Below, one piece after another: positions 58,931 to 64,000 of a stretch of DNA of 64,000 bases (position 1 is the first letter of the stretch; each line of letters opens with the position of its first letter). The stretch lies in contig CAWHTG010000002.1 in the NCBI GenBank assembly GCA_963832245.1, forward strand, positions 124,001-188,000, read 5' to 3'. This stretch comes from JABDBE01 sp963832245. Lineage in GTDB: Bacteria; Acidobacteriota; Terriglobia; Terriglobales; Acidobacteriaceae. The position numbers and the translations under genes were made by a program. The notes under the pieces are model-generated. The model saw only the letters and a list, made by a program, of their open reading frames with translations. It searched no databases and had not been told where the DNA came from.

Positions 58931-59773
58931 ATGGATGTTGCCGCCACCACTGCCGCCAAGCGGGATGCGCTCGACGCCAGAATTCGCACCTTAGGTCGCG
59001 TGCTCGTCGCCTATTCCGGCGGTGTGGATTCAGCATTCCTCGCCTGGGCTACCTATCGCGTACTTGGATCCAGCATGCTGGCGGTAATCGCCGACTCACC
59101 CAGTCTAGCTCGCACCCACCTCACCGAGGCGATCGCTTTTGCCCGCGAGCAAGATATTCCGCTCGAAGTCATCCCCACCAGCGAACTCGACCGGCCCGAA
59201 TACGTTCGCAACGACGGCAACCGCTGTTTTCATTGCAAGGATGAATTGTTTACGGTGATGGAAACTTTTCGCGCCACTCACGGATTTGACTCGATCGCTT
59301 ACGGAGTCAACGTTGACGATCAGGGTGACTTTCGTCCCGGTCAAATTGCCGCCCGCCAGCATCATGTTGCCGCTCCACTGCTCGATGCTGGATTGACCAA
59401 ACAGGAAATTCGAGAACTGGCCCGCAACGCCAACTTGCGGGTGTGGGATAACCCGGCTTCGGCGTGTCTGTCTTCGCGTATCGAATATGGACGCCCGGTC
59501 ACACGCGAGGCACTCAATACGGTCGAGCACGGCGAAGACGCTCTCCGCGTGCTGGGTTTTCGACAGTTCCGCGTGCGTCATCACGGCGAAATCGTTCGCA
59601 TCGAAGTCGCCAAGGCCGAACTGCCTCGCGCTCTCAGTCCCGAAATGGCGGCGGAATTCACCCGCATCTTCAAGGCTCTCGGTTTCAAGTTCGTAACTCT
59701 TGACCTCGAGGGTTTCCGCTCCGGCTCGATGAACTCTTTACTACCGGCGGAACAACTTTCCCGCAAGGCTTGA
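58931..59773 (+). CDS. larE: ATP-dependent sacrificial sulfur transferase LarE
   Basis: LarE adenylates the carboxyl groups of the LarB product and inserts sulfur to make the nickel-pincer nucleotide. The 280-residue protein has the PP-loop AYSGGVDSAFLAW (S29-S34), NRCFHCKDELF (C99, C102) and NPASACLSSRIEYG with C179, which corresponds to the cysteine sacrificed in the Lactobacillus plantarum enzyme. The additional C-x2-C raises the possibility of a [4Fe-4S]-dependent, catalytic LarE; this is inference. larB lies 27 kb away on the other strand. larC is not in the window. Confidence 0.93.
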   Translation: MDVAATTAAKRDALDARIRTLGRVLVAYSGGVDSAFLAWATYRVLGSSMLAVIADSPSLARTHLTEAIAFAREQDIPLEVIPTSELDRPEYVRNDGNRCFHCKDELFTVMETFRATHGFDSIAYGVNVDDQGDFRPGQIAARQHHVAAPLLDAGLTKQEIRELARNANLRVWDNPASACLSSRIEYGRPVTREALNTVEHGEDALRVLGFRQFRVRHHGEIVRIEVAKAELPRALSPEMAAEFTRIFKALGFKFVTLDLEGFRSGSMNSLLPAEQLSRKA

Positions 59774-59865
59774 TTGGCGGACACTTCACCGCTTTTGAAT
59801 GTGCGTGAAAGCCCGCATGACGGCCCATCGGTGTTTCCGTATGAGATAATCGGTGTTTATTCCCA

Positions 59866-60825
59866 ATGTACAGGCGGTTCTTAGTGACGTTATTGCGACG
59901 TTCGATCCTTGTTCTAGTGCTTGTTTGCCTGGGGTGTTCTGCGCAGTTGGCGCCGGTGCCTTCCGATCTCATCCAGAAAATCGAGCGCCAAGTGCGCGCA
60001 ACTTACAACGTTCCCGCGGGCGTGAACATTTCGGTTGGCCCGCCCCACCCCAGTGATTTTGCGAACTATGATTCCGTGACCATCACCATGGAAGGCGAGG
60101 GCAAGAAACAAATTTACGATTTTCTCCTGTCCAAGGATGGCAAGACTCTGGTTCGAATGACCAAGCTGGACTTGACCAAGGATCCCTACGCGGAGGCCAT
60201 GAAAAAGATCGACCTGAACGGACGCCCCACGCGTGGCAACAAAGATGCCAAAGTGGTCGTGGTGAACTTCGATGACTTTCAGTGTCCCTTCTGCTCCCGC
60301 ATGCACCAGACGCTGTTCCCCGGACTGCTGAAGGAATACGGGGACCGCGTGGAATTCGTCTACAAGGATTATCCCTTGGCGGAGATTCACCCCTGGGCCA
60401 CTCACGCTGCCGTGGATGCCAACTGCCTGGCAGCGCAAAACAACGATGCCTATTGGGAATTCGCCGACCACGTTCATGCCAACCAGCGCGAAGTGAATTC
60501 AGAAAAGGGACGCGATGCTCAGTTCGCCGCGCTCGACCGTTTGACCCTCGAAGAAGGGCAGAAACATAACCTCGATCAGGGCAAACTCCAGGCGTGTGTC
60601 AAGGCGCAGAATGAGGATGCAATTAAGGCTTCGATGCACGAAGCCGAGGGTGTGGGCGTGAATGCGACGCCGACCTTGTTCGTGAACGGCCAGGAAATGG
60701 ATGGAGCGCTTCCCGTTAGCGAAGTGCGGGCTGCCCTTGACCGCGCGTTGGAGCAGGCTGGAGTGCCGGCGCCGTCGCACTCTCCAGCCTCCGCTTCAAG
60801 CGCGTCGCAACCATCTACCAAGTAA
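59866..60825 (+). CDS. DsbA-like thiol-disulfide oxidoreductase, exported
   Basis: The 319-residue protein has an N-terminal signal sequence (ILVLVLVCLGCSAQ, possibly a lipobox at C24) and a domain of about 90 residues without a name known to me. A thioredoxin/DsbA-type domain follows, with VVNFDDFQCPFCSRMH (C140-P-F-C143), a helical insertion and the cis-proline segment NATPTLFVNGQ. The Ser/Ala/Pro-rich tail is probably disordered. It should oxidise or isomerise disulfides in the periplasm. It lies 16 bp before the SurA-like gene in the same direction, and about 2.6 kb after lptD, a likely substrate. Confidence 0.87.
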   Translation: MYRRFLVTLLRRSILVLVLVCLGCSAQLAPVPSDLIQKIERQVRATYNVPAGVNISVGPPHPSDFANYDSVTITMEGEGKKQIYDFLLSKDGKTLVRMTKLDLTKDPYAEAMKKIDLNGRPTRGNKDAKVVVVNFDDFQCPFCSRMHQTLFPGLLKEYGDRVEFVYKDYPLAEIHPWATHAAVDANCLAAQNNDAYWEFADHVHANQREVNSEKGRDAQFAALDRLTLEEGQKHNLDQGKLQACVKAQNEDAIKASMHEAEGVGVNATPTLFVNGQEMDGALPVSEVRAALDRALEQAGVPAPSHSPASASSASQPSTK

Positions 60826-60841
60826 ATGCCACGAGGATCTA

Positions 60842-61912
60842 TTGAAGACTAATTCGCTATTTCGTCTCTTCTTGCCAGTCCTGCTTGCGGTCTTACTTCT
60901 TGTCTTTTGCATGGGTTGCGGGACCAAGCTGCAGGGGGACGATGTTGCAGCCACCGTCGATGGCCGCAAGATCTACCGCGCCGACGTCGAGAAGTACTAC
61001 GAAAACCAAACCGCTGGCTCCCAGCAGCAACCCGTGGGGGAACAGGCTACCAGCCTGCGACTTAGTATTTTGCGCGAACTTGTTGATAACGAAATCCTGA
61101 TGCGGCGCGCGGAAAAACTCGGCCTGCTTGCGACTGACGACGAAGTCGAACGCAAGCTGAATGAGATCAAGTCGCCTTATACCAAAGAAGAGTTTGACGC
61201 CCGCATGAAGCAGAAGAAACTCACGCTCGACGACTTCAAGCGCGACTTGCGCCGATCGCTTACCGTCGACAAGGTTCTGAACAAAGAGGTCACATCGAAG
61301 ATCAACGTTTCCGACCAGGACGTCTCCAATTACTACAACGCGCATAAAGCCGAGTTCAACTTAGTCGAGCCTCAGTATCATCTGGCGCAAATTTTCGTGA
61401 CCACAGTGCCCAATCCTCAGGTCCACAACCTGAAGAATGACAAGGCGCAGAACGAGGCGGATGCGCGTAAGAAAATTCAGATGCTGGTGAATCGCTTGGA
61501 CAGCGGGGATGACTTCGGCACGCTGGCCATGAACTATTCCGAGGACACGGAGACTTCAGGAAACGGCGGAGACCTGGGCTTTACGCCGGAATCATCATTG
61601 AAAAACACCGACCCTGTCACTCGCGACGCTGTCACCAAGTTGAAGCCCGGCCAGTACAGCTCCGTCATCACCGTGATCAATCCGATGACCAAGCAATTAA
61701 TTGGTTTCCGCCTTGTGAAACTGATTGCGAAGGAGAGCGCGGGACAACGCGAATTGTCCGACCCTCGAGTGCAGGAGGCAATCCGCTCCCAACTCCGCGA
61801 TCGCCGGGAACAACTTCTCAAGGCAGCCTACTATGAGGTTCTGCGCGATCAGGCCAAGGTGGAGAATTACTACGCGGAAAAAGTGCTGGAAGGCAGCGGA
61901 ACGGCGAAATAA
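60842..61912 (+). CDS. SurA-like peptidyl-prolyl isomerase/chaperone, lipoprotein
   Basis: The protein (356 residues) has a signal with lipobox-like CMGC (LLVFCMGCGTK), a SurA_N-type helical region (ATVDGRKIYRADVEKYYEN...RELVDNEILMRRAEKLGL) and a parvulin domain (QYHLAQIFVTT...LAMNYSEDTETSGNGGDLGFTPESSLKN...LKPGQYSSVI). The long frame starts at 60701, but TTG 60842 has GAGG about 5 bases upstream and begins the signal peptide, so it is chosen. In E. coli SurA helps LptD fold. It follows the DsbA-like gene after 16 bp and is probably co-transcribed with it. Confidence 0.88.
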   Translation: MKTNSLFRLFLPVLLAVLLLVFCMGCGTKLQGDDVAATVDGRKIYRADVEKYYENQTAGSQQQPVGEQATSLRLSILRELVDNEILMRRAEKLGLLATDDEVERKLNEIKSPYTKEEFDARMKQKKLTLDDFKRDLRRSLTVDKVLNKEVTSKINVSDQDVSNYYNAHKAEFNLVEPQYHLAQIFVTTVPNPQVHNLKNDKAQNEADARKKIQMLVNRLDSGDDFGTLAMNYSEDTETSGNGGDLGFTPESSLKNTDPVTRDAVTKLKPGQYSSVITVINPMTKQLIGFRLVKLIAKESAGQRELSDPRVQEAIRSQLRDRREQLLKAAYYEVLRDQAKVENYYAEKVLEGSGTAK

Positions 61913-61914
61913 CA

Positions 61915-61940
61915 GCACTTAGCATTTGGCAATTAGCGAT
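61915..61940. repeat. TTAGCA-type degenerate repeat
   Basis: AGCACTTAGCATTTGGCAAT and the following bases lie directly after the SurA-like stop codon, in the 60-base gap before the biotin carrier gene. The repeat is similar to those at 31641 and 38990. Confidence 0.45.
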
Positions 61941-61972
61941 CCAGAGCCCGAGAGTCCGAACGTTAAGAAGTC

Positions 61973-62470
61973 TCACTCCACAATCGCCAGGACGTCCCCG
62001 GCGTTTACGTTTGCGCCTTCGGTGGCCACAATTTTTTGTACCGTCCCTTTCTTCGGCGATTTGATCTCATTCTGCATCTTCATCGCTTCCACAACCAAAA
62101 TGCTTTGCCCCGCTTCAACCGCCTGCCCTTCACCAACGAGCACGCGCACCACTTTGCCGGGCATGGGTGCTAGCAGTTTTTTGGGTCCTTTTTCATCCGC
62201 GCCTGCGCCTCTCCGTCCGCGCAGCGATCTTGGATCACGCAATTCCGCAAGGTAGCGGACACTGCCAACCCACAGATGCATGTCTGTCGCAGCGCGTTCC
62301 CGCTTGATCTCATACGCTTTCCCGCCGATCAAGACCGAAAGCACATCGCGCCGGGCCAGTACGGCGTCCATCTGGATTTCGCGACCATCCAACTGGCATC
62401 GCCAGCCTGCGTCTGCCCGCTCGAGTTCGAGCCGGTAATCTTTTCCGTCGATAGTGACGTCGTACATCAT
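61973..62470 (-). CDS. Biotin carboxyl carrier protein (acyl-CoA carboxylase)
   Basis: The 165-residue protein ends in a biotinyl domain with LLAPMPGKVVRVLVGEGQAVEAGQSILVVEAMKMQNEIKSP; K131 in EAMKMQ is the biotinylation site. An N-terminal beta-rich region (YDVTIDGKDYRLELER) fits the type seen with propionyl- or methylcrotonyl-type carboxylase complexes. The frame is open to 62536 (overlapping the carboxylase gene), but ATG 62470 begins the folded sequence; no good ribosome binding site is visible. The gene directly follows the biotin carboxylase subunit and shares its operon. Confidence 0.88.
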   Translation of the reverse strand: MMYDVTIDGKDYRLELERADAGWRCQLDGREIQMDAVLARRDVLSVLIGGKAYEIKRERAATDMHLWVGSVRYLAELRDPRSLRGRRGAGADEKGPKKLLAPMPGKVVRVLVGEGQAVEAGQSILVVEAMKMQNEIKSPKKGTVQKIVATEGANVNAGDVLAIVE

Positions 62471-62499
62471 GAGAAATGGCAAGTCGTTCGCATGCTTTT

Positions 62500-64000
62500 T
62501 TAACCCAGAGCTTCTACTCGTGCCGCCCTCTTCCAACCCGACGCGGCAGTTCCATTCACAGTTTTCGGAAATGAGTTTCCGTTGCCGGCTGGAGCCGAAG
62601 CCGGATCCAGGATCGCGAATATCCCCGCGGCAATGGCCGCCACTTCCGGATGTCCGCCCCGCACCTCGGGAGGCTTAGATTTCAGCAATCGATCCAGGTA
62701 GCCGGTGTCGAGTTTTCCCTCCTGGAATTCCGCGTCGGTCAGAACGCGACGGAACAACGAGAGGTTGGTCTTGATGCCACCCACGAAGTATTCATGCAGC
62801 GCGCGCGTTAAGCGCGAGATTGCCTGCGTCCGGTTTGTTCCGTAGCCGATCAGCTTGGCCAGCAGAGGATCGTAATCGATGGGAACCGTCCAACCTTCGT
62901 ACATGCCACTGTCCACGCGGATGCCGGGTCCTGAAGGCAGCAGCAAAAGGGTAATGTTTCCCGGGCTCGGGAAATAATTGTTGTCGGGATCCTCCGCGTA
63001 AATGCGACACTCAATAGCGTGCCCGCGGATCCGAATGTCTTCTTGCCGGAATGGCAGCTTCTCGCCGGTCGCAATGCGAATCTGCAGATGTACCAGGTCT
63101 AGTCCGGTGATGAGTTCGGTCACGGGATGCTCGACCTGCAGGCGCGTGTTCATTTCAAGAAAATAAAAATTCTTGTCCTCGTCGACCAGGAATTCGACCG
63201 TGCCTGCGTTGGTGTAGCCCGCCGCCTCGGCCACTCGGACCGCGACCTCGCCCATGCGCTTCCGCATATCAGCGTCCACGATTGGAGATGGAGACTCCTC
63301 CAACACCTTCTGATGCCGGCGTTGTATCGAACACTCGCGTTCGCCCAGATAAACCGTGTTGCCGTGCTCGTCCGCCAGCACTTGCATCTCGATGTGACGC
63401 GGATTGATGATTGCTTTTTCGATGTACACTTCGCGGTCGCCAAACGCCCGCTCGGCTTCGCTCTGCGCGGCTTCCAGTGCCGGTTTCAGCTCGTCGGCCA
63501 TATGCACCAGACGCATGCCCTTTCCGCCGCCGCCGGCCGCCGCTTTCAGCATCACGGGATAGCCAATCTTCGCGGCCACCTGCTTGGCCTGCTCCGCCGA
63601 CTCCAGCCCTCTGGAAGTTCCGGGCACGAACGGAATGCCAACTTTTTCCATTTCCTGGCGGGCCCGAGTTTTCGATCCCATCATTTCCATCGCGGCCGAG
63701 GTGGGTCCGATGAACTTCACACCCGCCTGCTTGCATGCCTCGGCAAACTTGGCATTCTCGGAAAGAAACCCATACCCGGGATGAATCGCATCCGCGTTGC
63801 TTCGTTTCGCAACGTCCAGGATCTTGCCGAAGTTTAAGTAAGATTCCGAAGCCGCAGCAGGCCCGATATGATAGGCCTCATCCGCGTTGCGAACGTGCAG
63901 CGAGGACCGATCGACGTCGGAATAAACCGCAACCGACGTGATGCCAAGTTCGCGGCATGCGCGGATCACGCGCACCGCAATCTCTCCCCGATTGGCAATG
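62500..64000 (-). CDS. accC: Biotin carboxylase subunit of an acyl-CoA carboxylase (5' end cut)
   Basis: At least 499 residues of an ATP-grasp carboxylase are visible. The frame reads IANRGEIAVRVIRACRELGI at the window edge, so the start lies just outside. YHIGPAAASESYLN, HPGYGFLSENAKFAEAC, LKAAAGGGGKGMRLV (ATP loop), RDCSIQRRHQK-like ECSIQRRHQKVLEESPSP, and FLEMNTRLQVEHPVTELITGLDLV are all present. The C-terminal 40 residues are a Pro/Ala/Gly-rich tail. The subunit carboxylates the biotin of the downstream carrier protein. The pair may be acetyl-, propionyl- or methylcrotonyl-CoA carboxylase; accC is given for the subunit type only. Confidence 0.9.
   Translation of the reverse strand, partial: IANRGEIAVRVIRACRELGITSVAVYSDVDRSSLHVRNADEAYHIGPAAASESYLNFGKILDVAKRSNADAIHPGYGFLSENAKFAEACKQAGVKFIGPTSAAMEMMGSKTRARQEMEKVGIPFVPGTSRGLESAEQAKQVAAKIGYPVMLKAAAGGGGKGMRLVHMADELKPALEAAQSEAERAFGDREVYIEKAIINPRHIEMQVLADEHGNTVYLGERECSIQRRHQKVLEESPSPIVDADMRKRMGEVAVRVAEAAGYTNAGTVEFLVDEDKNFYFLEMNTRLQVEHPVTELITGLDLVHLQIRIATGEKLPFRQEDIRIRGHAIECRIYAEDPDNNYFPSPGNITLLLLPSGPGIRVDSGMYEGWTVPIDYDPLLAKLIGYGTNRTQAISRLTRALHEYFVGGIKTNLSLFRRVLTDAEFQEGKLDTGYLDRLLKSKPPEVRGGHPEVAAIAAGIFAILDPASAPAGNGNSFPKTVNGTAASGWKRAARVEALG

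Noticed and set aside
60701..60841. N-terminal 47 codons of the SurA-like frame
   Set aside because: They overlap the 3' end of the DsbA-like gene and place the signal peptide internally; TTG 60842 with GAGG upstream is the better start.

Overview
The window looks like a piece of a large, GC-rich, Gram-negative chromosome, most consistent with a soil acidobacterium (Terriglobia/Koribacter-type). This rests on inference from several signs: a 1300-residue TonB-dependent receptor with an N-terminal carboxypeptidase-regulatory-like domain, LptD (so an LPS outer membrane), MutS2, an M13 peptidase, a zinc-type L28, frequent TTG/GTG starts, and a very high load of short palindromic repeats. No rRNA, tRNA or CRISPR array was seen.

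Layout. 1-6059: a partial lipoamide dehydrogenase, hemB, mutS2, then a HipA-like kinase gene followed by a DUF3037 gene. 6208-10111: the dnaG-rpoD macromolecular-synthesis pair. 10488-13023: a small, less GC-rich accessory island with two short genes on the minus strand, divergent from an XRE regulator, an ImmA/IrrE-type metallopeptidase and an AbiJ/Abi_C-type protein with a HEPN-like R-x5-H motif. 13373-19493: a small membrane protein and a CzcCBA-type heavy-metal efflux operon. 19494-20049: a structured non-coding stretch ending in a terminator, then dnaB. 21711-26612: an S1/P1-like nuclease and the TonB receptor. 26844-28526: cysK-cysE. 28592-34368: M13 peptidase, larB, a ChaN-domain protein and ubiX. 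34747-37319: a small secreted protein, an ECF sigma gene broken by an in-frame TAG, and a triple VOC/PhnB protein overlapping it. 37387-43242: APC permease, a 53-residue basic protein, UvrD/PcrA, a REP-associated (RAYT) transposase and a DUF971 protein. 43525-50733: alpha/beta hydrolase, rpmB, FKBP, RidA, RelA/SpoT, a TIGR01777 epimerase and gltX. 50851-57279: APC permease with C-terminal cytoplasmic domain, RDD protein and lptD. 57334-64000: GT39 transferase, larE, DsbA-like and SurA-like envelope proteins, and the biotin carrier and biotin carboxylase subunits of an acyl-CoA carboxylase (cut by the window end).

How the parts fit. Most of the window is housekeeping: replication (dnaG, dnaB, uvrD), repair and rescue (mutS2), transcription (rpoD), translation (gltX, rpmB), stringent response, haem and cysteine synthesis, and envelope assembly. 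LptD carries an adjacent C-terminal cysteine pair and lies within 6 kb of a DsbA-like and a SurA-like protein, as expected for oxidative LptD folding. larB and larE together imply that the nickel-pincer cofactor is made, although larC is not in the window.

The most unusual signal is the repeat content. At least five families of short palindromes or degenerate repeats recur in intergenic DNA. Two of these types also sit in frame inside mutS2, uvrD and dnaG, and a RAYT gene bracketed by inverted REPs is present. The best candidate accessory systems are the XRE/ImmA/Abi-HEPN island with its operator-like palindrome, the HipA-like/DUF3037 pair, and the ECF-sigma/VOC module.
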